A stretch of 64,000 nt of DNA from Ophioceras dolichostomum. Taxonomy: Eukaryota; Ascomycota; Sordariomycetes; Magnaporthales; Ophioceraceae. Position numbers and translations under genes: made by a program. This document shows positions 32,522 to 42,721 of the stretch, piece after piece. The notes beneath the pieces are model-generated. The model was not told the DNA's origin and did no database searches. It saw nothing but the letters and a program-made list of their open reading frames with translations. The stretch is taken from contig PYST01000081.1 of assembly GCA_003049485.1 (NCBI GenBank), forward strand, positions 22,589-86,588. The letters run 5' to 3'. Each line of letters opens with the position of its first letter. The first letter of the stretch is position 1.

Positions 32522-33723
32522 GAGGGAGAGAGACAGAAAAAAAAAAGAGGGGGGAAAGGAAAAATGAAAGATGAAAGAAAAATGAAAATATCCAAAATAA
32601 TCGAGAGAGCAACGGTAATTGGCGATAAGGAGAGAAAGGCCAAGTAAATGGGGAAGAAGCCAAGATTTTATCTGATGCTTAAATCAATTGAAAAGACGCC
32701 AGAAACTCCGCTCTGTTGGGGTTGCTGGGGAAGGGAGGAATGATGATGAAATGACCAGATACCAATGCGTTGGCTGCTACCAGGATTCAGTGTTCAATCC
32801 TCAATGGTGGTTGGCGAGGAGAGATACCCGTACCAGAGCCAAATTTGGACATATCTCACTCACTGGCACGAAGACATTCGTGAGAGGACAAAGGAGACAC
32901 TGAGGTATCAAAAACGCAAAAAGGAAGCCGACAACATTGCAAAAAGATGTTAGAGAAATCTGGACTGGCGCACCGCCGCCTCAGGTGGTCAAGTGCCTCA
33001 CTTGCCAGCCCAACGTTGTTGGCTTGAATTGTCCTTTCGCGGTGGCTGCGCATGCATGCAGTAGTCCTCCTTTGTAGACTAAGGCCACTCACTAATAAGC
33101 CCGGATAGTCAAGATCGGACCTATTGAGATTTTCCGATAGGTGCATTTGGACCTTTGTTCTGAATCCTAGCGGCGGCGGGAACCTGCTGATGGCGGCGGC
33201 GGTTGAAATGGCAGGACAAGTGGCACGGAGCATTCAATTAGCACAACGAACTTTCCGACTTATTTCAGCACCACTCCGACACAGAGCAGGCGCGGGTACG
33301 AGCATGGTTGGATGAATGGAGCAGTCATTGGAGCCCGCTCGCGCGTTCCTGAATTGGAAGTGTCTACCGTTACCGTTCCGTATTTATATTCTCTCTCTTG
33401 CTGGCTTGAGATTTCTTCTCATATTCTTCCGTCTTGTCAGGCGGGCGCACCATGCTGTACCCAGCTGTGGGCCTTCGGGGTGCGCGCATTACGGCCGCTC
33501 AAGAGCTTGTTTGAGCTAACATAGAACTCGGGGTAGGGAGCCGTGCGTCTCCAAATTCCCAAAAATGCCCCCCACCATGACCTGAGACCCACACGCGATG
33601 ACCACAAAAAGGGGAGGAGAAAAGAAAAAGCCAGTGCGCCCGATTATAGCGGGCTCACATAGCCGAGAGCTGAGCTCTTTACTGCGTCCCCCCAACACCC
33701 TCGCACGCGACGACGACGCCCGG
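32522..33723. other. Intergenic, trk1 and FKBP gene
   Basis: Holds the trk1 promoter/leader (CT-rich on the minus strand at about 32525-32580) and the FKBP 3' flank. No gene is seen. Confidence 0.55.
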
Positions 33724-34803
33724 CTACAGCTCGTTATGCTCCTGGCCGTCATCACTATCAGCGATGATCGTCTTAACAACGTCTGTGGCCTCGGCCACTT
33801 TACTGCCCACCTTGTCAGCCAGGTTCTCCTCCGTCGGCTCGGCAGCCTCGGACGACTTGTAGACAATCTTGTCGGGCTTGGGCACGCCCTTGATGCCAAT
33901 CAATTCAGTCTCGAAAACTGTGAACGGCGTCAGTGTCGATCCAATTTTGCCTCAGGGTTAGCGACAAGCCATGCGTGACGCGCAGCAGACTGCCCGCCCC
34001 AGCAGCGTTTCCCCCCTATAATAATGCCTTGGGCTTTGGTTGGATTCGGAATATGTGTGGTCACTGTGGTGAACGTACCCAATGTGGATCCGGCAGGGAT
34101 AGGCCCGACAGCGCGCTGGCCGTAGCCGTAGCTCGGAGGAACCGTGAGGGTCCTGGTTGAAGTAGCTGATAAGTACCCAGTACGTTGCAAGCAGGGCGGT
34201 CTACGGTTCTTGGTGTTGTTGTTGCTGTCGCAGGCAGGTGAGGGATATGGGAGGCAATCTTCGCTCACCTCTTCTCGCCGATACACATGTCCAACAGCCC
34301 CTGGTCCCACCCCTTGATCACCTGTCCGCCACCAAGCGAGAAGGAAAAGGGGCTGCCCCGATCATAGCCTACAAGGTTGAAGAAGAAAGGAGACGCGACA
34401 CGTCAGCAGTCCATTCACTACCAAGGAGACTATCATTTGCCTCTTCTGTCGTCTGTGCTTCTTCCCGTTGTTCCCGTCGCCCGAACAGAGCCACCAACCG
34501 TAGAGACGGGGCGAGCGGGCGGGCGAGAAGGTGGAGACGGGAGGGACGGCGCGCGTGCACACACACGCGTGAAGAAGGTGCGAGGTGCGAGGTGCGAGGG
34601 GAGTACGAACTAGCATCAAACTTTTGGCCGTTGGACTGCAGAGTGCCGCGATAATGGACGTCGATCAAGTCGCCGTTCTGTGTCTTGCGCTCGCACTCGA
34701 CGCCGAGTGTGACGTCGATCCTCAACTCCTCCGCAGCTAGGACGCCGACCACGGCAGACGCTAGGATGGAAAGGGAGGCGGCAAGATGGACCATGTTGGG
34801 CAT
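33724..34803 (-). CDS. fpr2: ER-resident FKBP-type peptidyl-prolyl cis-trans isomerase with HNEL tail
   Basis: Four exons on the minus strand, in phase: 34803-34611, 34368-34269, 34152-34079 and 33917-33724, 186 aa. Seen: a signal peptide (~1-23, ending VLAAEE), the FKBP domain with YRGTL, KFDASYDRGSPFSFSLGGG, VIKGWDQGLLDM, VPPSYGYG and IPAGSTLVFETELIGI, a charged extension of about 50 residues, and C-terminal HNEL, a known fungal variant of the KDEL/HDEL retrieval signal. Role by family: rapamycin/FK506-sensitive prolyl isomerase and chaperone in the ER lumen. The first donor is GTTCGT rather than GTNNGT, but only this splice restores ASYDRGSPF. The C-terminal acidic helix may mediate dimerisation or calcium contact, by analogy. 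Confidence 0.92.
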
Positions 34804-35270
34804 CTGTGTCTCTAGTCTCCGCTCCTCTCTGGTCGCAGGCGGGCAACACGAAGAAATCGGGCGTCGAGCCGTACCAGGAGCTTCCGAAGCTTGTAGTCAC
34901 GGCGTGGAGCAGCGATCGAGAGGAGGAAGCACGAGGTTTCTCAAAAAGCAACAAAGAAGCCAAACTACCAGAATCAAGTCGGCAGGAGGAAGAAGGGCGA
35001 GGCGTTGGCGGGCTTCGGTTGGTCCTAATTGAAGCCGTTGTTGTATTGTCGTGGGATGATTGTCGGTCTGGTCACTTTGGTGCGATGCAGATCGATCCCG
35101 CTGGATGATGCCAGCTTGCCCTCTCAGTCGTAGCATAGGAATGTTGGCGGGGCGCCGACAGCTAATCCCTGAAGCGGAAGCGCAAGATGCAGATCTGTCC
35201 ATTGACCAATGGCCATCGGCAGTCGGATCCACTACGACCAGGCCAGACCGCTGCAAGTCGAGCACTGGTA

Positions 35271-35278
35271 TCACGTGA
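35271..35278. promoter_or_regulatory. Palindromic E-box TCACGTGA
   Basis: Perfect 8-bp palindrome containing CACGTG, in the upstream region of the FKBP gene. Motif match only. Confidence 0.3.
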
Positions 35279-38126
35279 CAAGAGGCAGCCTGGTGTAGTT
35301 GCCGGGATCTCCTCGATATCACCTCGTTGCACCGACAACAGCACATCGCGGATCTCGAGAAGGGGTGCATGATGGTGGGTTGTGTTAGGCTCTCGTCATC
35401 GCCTTCTGATTCAGACGTGGTGGCGTTCACGGCATCAACCCTAGCCGAATGGCTTTTTGTCGGTCTCCAGGCCATTTTCCAATATTACTTCGCACAGTTT
35501 ATTTCTTCATCCCTGCCACGCTTGCTTGCCCAGCGACGTCATCGTGAATTTCGACGGTCCAAAGCGACCGCGTGGGTGGGGAGGAGACTTGGCTGTGGTT
35601 GTGGCCGACCAGCTGACCACCACCACTGAGCGGGCCAACGACCAACCTCGAGGTCCTGCTCCATGGGTCGCGACCCACCGTTCGCTTTCTGGGTGGCCAT
35701 TTGGGGCGCGGCCTCAGGAGGGTTTGCGGCACAAAGTCATCATCAAGAGTCGGGGCTATTTCCCCCTTGTATCCCCTGTGAGAGATTACAGAGGGAGAGA
35801 GGACGGGACACTCAGGCGGCGGCGACGTCAACGGCCCCCTCAGCCTGGCTGGCCTGGTCAATTCTCACTGGGCCGGCAAGCCCGTTGGAATTTTGTGGAG
35901 AGAAACTCCATGGACTGTGACCTTCCAGCGGACAGAATGTGGCGGAGGTAGCGGCACTGGGGTGTCTCCTGCCAAGTCAAACCCCCAGCAGCGCCAGCCA
36001 GCAGTGGCCCAGGCCCGAAATCCAAGTTTACCCCGCTGACAAAGTTGGACAAACAGAGCTGAGATCGCCGCCAGGGATGTGGCCCCAAGCCCTGCATTCT
36101 CGCCCTGTCGAACTTCTGGCCTTGCTGCTTCTCGACCCCGAAACCGGGTGAAGATCATCAGTTACTGAGCACTACGAGTGCTGCTCCATGCTGCAGCACG
36201 AGAGCACGAGGCTTTGCAGGTTGGCACATGTACGAAATACGGATGACAAACAACCGCAGGTGAGTTCCTTTTTTTTTGGTTTTTTGTTGCAATTTTTGAT
36301 CAGTACCGTATCCTATCTGGCCGACCGAAGCCCAAAAGTTTCGAGGAGGTCGCACCTCAAACAGCGCACGCTTCGCCTGGCCGGTCGTCATCGCGGGTCA
36401 GTTTTTTTTTTCAAAAGGCAACTTAAACTTTTTACACATCCCAACGATCACCTTATCTCTGTACCTGCCACCGCCTGAATGAGTCACATTCCCGTAATTC
36501 CATACAGCCAGCCGCACAAAGCCGGACGGCATGCAAATATGGAATAGGAGTCGTCGCATGTGATGCGGCCAAGGAGGCCACAGGACACGGTGTGGTTCCT
36601 CATCAGCAACCCCGATAAACGCGGCCAGCCAGCCAGCGAAGGGGTCAATCTTGCCAACTCTTTACCTCCCTGTTGTTGGGAGGATGGGTTTGGTCTGAAA
36701 TCGTGCCCTCTTTCCCCTGGAATGGGGGCGGAGGGCAATGCTGAGCCCGGCCTCCAAGGCAGCAACCACGAAACCCCACAGCAAACTCATTAGCCGCCCG
36801 TCCCCGAAGAGAGGCAAAGCAAGCGAGCAAGCGAGTTCAGCTGAGTCTGAGAGGCCTCGAACCCGCAGTCTGGCCACGGCTTGCAAGTTGGGGGGTCTTG
36901 TGTTCTTGTGTTTGCTCGGCGGGAATCTGTCGGCGTCAGTCTGCAAAAGGCACCTCGGTATACGGCTTTGTGCCTTGCAGCGCACTATCTTCCTCCGGTC
37001 CCTCCTTGGTACTACAGTGCCTGTCGCGAGAACGCGTTGGGATTCGTTTGCTATTCTTCGATGCTCGAGATTGACCAATGACACCCCAATTTTTGGCATT
37101 TTGGAAGGGTAGGTCCTAGCTGGCAGGGCCTTGGGTCCGCTTCCCCTTTCCTTGGGCTTTCCTCGTCCTCCAGTAGGACTTTGCTGTCCTGTTTGCATCA
37201 TACCCCTCCCTCCCTTCTTCCTGCTTGCGTTGGCCACCTAACTTCGCGAGACACAACATGGCCCCTTCCGCTTTGCAAACTCTGTCTCTCAGTCTCCATT
37301 GAGGTTTACGCCGCCAGGCCGCGCCCTGCATTCCTGCCCTGCCCAACCTGACCTAGCACCACGTACTCTTTTTTGCCACCCCTTGGCATGGCAACAAGGG
37401 AACGAGAGACCCAGGGAAACCGAGCTTCGAGCTCCTTTCTTTTCCTGGTTCTGTGATTCCTTCACTCTCATTGCCCTTTCGTATTTTGCTTCTGTTACTT
37501 GTTTGATGCCTGATGGCCAACGAAAAAGGCAACCGAATGCAGCCCAATCATCTCCATTCCGCCCCAGTCTTTTTTTCCCTTAATGCTATCGGCCGCAAAA
37601 CATACTACGTAACCCACAGCAGCCAGCCAGCCAGCTTGTCCCCCTCCCAGCCAAAAGTCAATAGGAGGTACGGGATACCTCCCCCTCACCACCCACCTCC
37701 AGCAGCCACAGACCCTTGGCACCGCTCACACCGAGAGGGAGTAAAGGAATAGCAGCACACCCACACTCCCTCCTGGTCCCTTGACTTGCTGAATTGAGTC
37801 ATCAATCCTCCATTCGTTTCGTTCTGTTTGAGCGAGCTGTTTTCATCTGCTTGCCTTAATTGCCTTCTTTTCAGTCCACTGGTTGCCGGGATTGGATTGA
37901 GCACTGCCCAATCTTTACCCCTCCCATTAGTGATCTGCCTCAGAGGCCATTGTTGGATTCGACAGCCTCCTTTTGCTACTCCGTACTGTGTATGGGGAGT
38001 GAGAGGTCCCACCCTCACCCCGGGGTCTCTTCACGCTTGGCCAGCACTGCCTTGCAAAGTTGCAAGCACACACTGCTCCGGCAATGCATTCCCGGTCTCT
38101 TCAAGAAGGAAGGCTGGTTGGAATAA

Positions 38127-38170
38127 GTATATATCTTCTCCTTTCCTTCTCCCTCCTCTCCTCTCCTTTA
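38127..38170 (+). promoter_or_regulatory. TATA-like box followed by CT-rich block
   Basis: GTATATAT at 38127-38134 is followed by about 35 nt of C/T, the usual arrangement at fungal transcription starts, about 310 nt upstream of the small gene at 38440. Confidence 0.4.
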
Positions 38171-38439
38171 CTCTCCCATACCAGCCATCTTCAACTCCTG
38201 TCAGCTCAACTATCATCCAAACTCTGTTCTGTCTCACATACGGACCACTACCAACAACGGCTCCCCCTACTACCGACATCAACACATCTCGTCTCGTCCC
38301 ATCAACTTGCATTTGACGCAAAGCTTCGTTGTCGGGCTTAACCCACCTTGCTCGGCTCGAACCAAAACCTCGTTCGATTACTCCATCAGAGCCACGACAC
38401 TCCGACCACCTATCCCCTATTCACATAAAAGTCGCAACC

Positions 38440-38856
38440 ATGGGCAGCAGCAGCCACCGCAGCAAGTACGGCCCTGTCGTCGTCAACGCCCACGACAGCC
38501 GTCGTTCGCCGTCTGCTAGCTCTTACGACAGCCGGACCTCATACAGCAGCACGAGCACAGGCGGGACCTCGACCTTCTCCTCGCACGGCTCGAGCACATC
38601 GTCCGGAACATCACACTACGATGAGGGACACTACCGCGATTCCGTCTCGGGCGGGGGCGTGATCAACACGGTGCCTCGCCGTGGCTACAAAGGCGAGGTC
38701 GTCGTCGTGGTCAACCACCTGGCTCGGAGGGAGACGTCGCCCTCTGAGCCGAGGACGGGGTCGACTTATGGTGGACCCTACGACCGGACCTACGAGCGAT
38801 CCTATGACCAATCCTACGAGCAGACTTACGACAACGGCTCGAACGGCCACTACTAA
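38440..38856 (+). CDS. Small disordered Ser/Gly/Tyr-rich protein (orphan)
   Basis: Intronless, 138 aa from the ATG in CAACCATGGGC. I do not recognise it. Residues ~20-70 are Ser/Thr/Gly-rich (SSTSTGG, SSHGSSTSSGTS). A short basic/hydrophobic patch RRGYKGEVVVVVNHLARRE follows. The tail has a degenerate five-residue Tyr repeat (YDRTY ERSYD QSYEQ TYD). No signal peptide or TM segment. A strong TATA/CT-rich promoter and long CA-rich leader upstream support expression. GC-biased third positions suit a real gene, and the minus-strand frame looks like a shadow. Such proteins are often stress- or development-related in filamentous fungi, but I assign no function. Confidence 0.6.
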   Translation: MGSSSHRSKYGPVVVNAHDSRRSPSASSYDSRTSYSSTSTGGTSTFSSHGSSTSSGTSHYDEGHYRDSVSGGGVINTVPRRGYKGEVVVVVNHLARRETSPSEPRTGSTYGGPYDRTYERSYDQSYEQTYDNGSNGHY

Positions 38857-39012
38857 ACTGCACCTTCTCGGTCTCACGTCCAACAACGATCAGACCTCGT
38901 CCCGGTGAAGCGATGAAGACGCTGTATCAACACATTTTCTTTTTGATCCTGTATTAAACATGGCTAGCTCGGTCTATTCTTCGGCGGATACAGTAATGCC
39001 TGCTTTACGACT

Positions 39013-39082
39013 TTACACACCACACACGTCACATTACACCCTACACCTTACTACACACCACACACTACACACTACACACGGC
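39013..39082. repeat. Degenerate CACAC/TACAC repeat
   Basis: Imperfect copies of ACACTACACAC and CACCACACAC over about 70 nt. Confidence 0.7.
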
Positions 39083-39650
39083 ACTTTAAATCCACCCAAC
39101 TTCGATTGGGCTTCACGACACTTTTACGATCTGGGTACAAGGCTACGGGAGGCAGACATTGCATTCATTCATTCTGGGAATTCGGTCGGCACGGTTACGG
39201 TCTCACAACTACACTACACGGTTTCGGAGCACATCCTCACACATACACATCTAGACTTGGGAGGGGAGGAAATTTTCCCCATTGGTCACCGGCGTCGCGG
39301 GAGGGAACCTGGGAAAAACATAATTTGTACTTTGGGACGGAATCATGGATGGATGGGTGGGAGGGAGTGAGGAAGGAATGGCTGACGGGAAACGGGAAGC
39401 GCGGTGTGCCGCACGTCAAGCAGCAGTGGCATCGGTTTCCAACAGTGGCATCGCGCACATTGAAAGACATTGAAAGGGGAGGGTTCCTGCGTCAGACTGG
39501 CGTCTATTGTCCAATGACTTACTAGATCGACCTGCTTGGTCGACCATCCGGGACAGGCTTGTCCGGGGGCTGCGGTACGCTGACCAATGTTATCAATCCC
39601 ACATCGATGGCACTCAATCTGTATTTTTGGCATCCATGTTACGCATCACT

Positions 39651-39675
39651 CACTCGCTCGCTCGCTCGCTCGCTC
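39651..39675. repeat. (CTCG)n microsatellite
   Basis: About six tandem CTCG units in intergenic DNA. Confidence 0.85.
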
Positions 39676-40987
39676 AATTCCATGTGCATGTTTTGCTATT
39701 GACGGTCGTTGCTGTTCCCCTCAGCGATGTTTCTCACTCATGTGTGCGGGTCGCCTTCGCCACCTCCAGTTCTTCTTTCCCCCAGAAACTCAAACCCGGG
39801 CATCTTGCCCCCCTCCTGAAATTTCCTGTCTGACCATGGATCACAGCCACCACCCACCATGACACCCCAACTCTGCCCTACCAACCATACATGAATGACC
39901 GGATTACCCTGAACCGCCGGGATGGGTGGCCTCTGTGTTGGGCGCCTCATTGATCATCGTCAAGGGCCCTCATCCCCCTTTGCCCTGAAACTTCTGGAAG
40001 CTCGCTTTTGCAGTGATATTATTGATGAGCAGCTATATTCTTGATTCTGTATATTCTCAGCCATCCCTATTTAGGGCCATCCCCCGGCTTCTCATACCAT
40101 GCCCGTTCCAGCTGACCGGCAGCATGGAATATTATCGGTGCCTGTTTGGGGGCAATCCGCCCCTCTATGTACAAGTAAGTCACTCTCAGTCGTGAAATGC
40201 AAGTTTGTCCTCGTATCTCAAAGATGGTCGTCGAAAATCCCCGGCGGCCAGCTGCCTGGGCGTGTGCCTGGGTGAGTCTCCGCTTCCGTGCAGAGAGATT
40301 AGGGGGGGGGATCTCGCAGTGGTTCGACCTGCACATCACATCACAGGGGGAAAGGTGCAGTAGTCTGCAGCCAGCTGCCTGCCATTGTCTGCCACAGCCT
40401 GCCATTCGGTGTCAGCCCTGTGCTGCCAGTGACTTGCCACCAGGCCAGGCAGCCAGAGACCAGCCAGAGACCAGCGCCCGAGACTCTCACGGGCGATACC
40501 GACGCATGCCGGTCGCCGTCTTGGACGGATCGCTGCAGGAGGGAGGGAGGACCGGGTGAGTTTGACAAAGGCGACTTGGGTGGTGGGCACCTAGCAATCC
40601 CGCGGACAAACATTATCGCTACCGAGCTTGTTACCAATGCTTTGTTTGCTATCTGCCTGTTTTCTTTGGGGTTTTCGTTTTTCTCTGAACGCAGGTAACG
40701 TTGGATAGTAAAAAAGGAAAGCAACGTTCATTTCGAACGAAGTTTCATAAATCATCAGCTCCCAAATTTCCGTGTGTCCAGCCATCATCAACCCTGTAAG
40801 AGGGTGCCCCGTCACCCATTAGCATCATCAAAAGACAGAGAACCCAAACAAGTTGACCCGCCTGTTATAACAAGCAAAATATGGTGCTGCAAACATGAAA
40901 TTGAGGAGGGATTTCTTCAGACAATTCATTCCTGGAATCCGTATCATATCCCTTTGCGCTTGCTTGCACAGAGTGATGGTGAATCCC

Positions 40988-41010
40988 TGATGATGATGAT
41001 GATGATGATG
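40988..41010. repeat. (TGA)n microsatellite
   Basis: Seven to eight tandem TGA units, about 110 nt beyond the stop of the RPEL gene. Confidence 0.85.
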
Positions 41011-41116
41011 AGTTGATGCCGATCGCGCAACTAACAGGTCATCGTCATCAAAATCATAATCACCACTATCACCACCATCATCACCCCCTCCCTGCCACCC
41101 TCCAATCATCACCCGA

Positions 41117-41597
41117 TCAAGCACCTCCCTCCCGCTTCGCATATTCCTCCTCTATGGCCTCCTCATACTTCTCCTCAGGCGACCGGGGGTCCTCGTCCAG
41201 GACGCCCTTCTTGATCAGCTCCTCCGGCGACGGGCGGTGGGAGATCTTCTCGTTCAGAGTGTCCGCCCTCATGTGCTTCTCGAGCTCCTTCTGCTGGGCC
41301 TGGATGGCCGGCGCCGCCGTGGTATTGGGGAGGATGTTGCCTAATCACGACGAGAAAGCGGTTAGCATGGCAAGGTTCTTCTTTCTCCCTTTCTTGCATC
41401 GCCAGGAGCGCATGTTCTCATGGAAGGTTCCTAGGTTGGGAGAGGGAGAAAAAAAAAAAAAACTGACGATCGACGAGCTCAGAGCGGTCTGGGCGGTGCA
41501 GGAGGTGCTGCTCCAGAGAGTTCTTTCGCTCGAGGCGGTTCGGAGAGATGGGCGTCTCGTCGACGACTGGCGTTTCGGTGCCCTTGTCATCAGCCAT
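41117..41597 (-). CDS. Small RPEL-repeat protein
   Basis: Two exons, 41597-41468 and 41340-41117, 117 aa; joining through a GTCAGT donor followed by a run of T restores VDRNILP. Two RPEL-type repeats are visible: residues ~24-48 (LERKNSLEQHLLHRPDRSEL, then NIL) and ~67-92 (ADTLNEKISHRPSPEELIKK, then GVL). The C-terminus is acidic and helical (EEKYEEAIEEEYAKRE). RPEL motifs bind G-actin in animal MRTF and Phactr proteins. Fungi carry short proteins made of little more than two such repeats, with poorly known roles; actin binding here is inference. The start ATG is preceded by in-frame codons without family-like sequence, so I take MADDKG as the N-terminus. Confidence 0.82.
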
Positions 41598-42721
41598 GGC
41601 TACGTAAGTCGTCTGGGTTCGAGGTGCTTCTCTTTGTTTATACGACGATGCCTGTGACGTAATGCGGGGGGCTATCAATTCGAGGGGTCGAAGTGATGGT
41701 GAGTTCGATCGTCGCTAAGTCTAGCACTCGGTCAGGGGAAGTTTGTCTGGCCGGCTTGGAATTTTCAAAATGCTCTGTTGTTTGTTATTGTTGTGATGTC
41801 CTACCCCAAGAGGAGGATGACAGGATCATAACTTAAGAAGGAGGGGAAGCTATAGCATTGGGCTGTGTTCCTTTTTATACTTGTCACGGAGCTCTTCCCT
41901 TGCTGCAAGCATGCAGGCGTGCAAGCTGGTTGGACCGAAAACACCTGATGTCAGGCAATCAGAAGTCAACAGCACAGGTCATGCTACCAACACAATGCCT
42001 TGCCGTTTCTGCAGCAGCGGGGATGTGTCTCATTGCTTCTACCCCGCATCTGCCCGCGCAAGGGAAGCCCAGCACATTCGCCTGCCGACGTCAGCCGTTC
42101 CTGTGACTCTTCCCCGCCGGCACACAAGCCCCAGCCGTGTTGCTGAAGTTCGGGCTGGTCCGATGAGATCTTCAGTGAAAATCCACGTCGAAAATGAAAT
42201 AATAACAAGTGCAGTATTTGTGCATGTTATAATAAAGCAACAGCACTCGGAATCACCCGGTTTGGAGCGAAGGTAACCTCGAACAGCTATCTGCGTTTTC
42301 TATTATTATGCCTCCATAAGCGGCAGAAGCTACAGAGCGACAATGTGCTGCAACATCTCACCCTCTTCCAATTAAGTTTCTAGATAGCAGATTTGTAGGT
42401 AGGTAGGTAAGAGCGAAGTGAAGTAAAGGGGGGAAATTTGGGGTTGAACCCGGAGGCAATCTTGACGAGGCTCGAAACCTCCCTGTTTGAGGCGAGACAA
42501 GGGGTCAAGCAGAACAAATAGGAAGATCGAGAGGATTACTTACGAAGGACAGAAGAGAATAGCTACACCGGAACGCCGCCGCCAACCAACAAAATTCCCC
42601 TTAAAACAGCAAAGGAGCAAAAAGCAACATGTAGTGCCGAGAGTCTGGCACCAGTCGCGAATATCATATCAGACAAGCCAACTCCCAAATACAGCGAGTG
42701 CTTGTCATAGAGCATGAAATC
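41598..42721. other. Intergenic, RPEL gene and msh6
   Basis: Holds the RPEL promoter and msh6 3' flank. A TAGGTAGGTAGGTAA run lies at 42396-42410. No gene is seen. Confidence 0.55.

Larger units (their letters stand above)
34804..38439. other. Long gene-poor region
   Basis: 3.6 kb with only short, overlapping, unconvincing frames. It has a symmetrical TCACGTGA at 35271-35278, about 470 nt upstream of the FKBP start, short GCCA repeats near 36620 and 37620, and a TATATAT plus CT-rich block at 38127-38170 that looks like the promoter of the next gene. I cannot exclude a non-coding RNA or long leader. Confidence 0.5.
38857..41116. other. Intergenic with several microsatellites
   Basis: 2.3 kb without a credible gene. 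It contains a CAC/TACAC-rich stretch (39013-39082), (CTCG)n (39651-39675) and (TGA)n (40988-41010). Confidence 0.55.

Noticed and set aside
35457..35951. 164-codon plus-strand frame as a gene
   Set aside because: Overlaps other open frames of similar quality; no domain, no promoter-like features.
36662..37237. 191-codon minus-strand frame as a gene
   Set aside because: Arg/Gly/Pro-rich, no leader or splice signals and no family resemblance; likely chance in GC-rich DNA.
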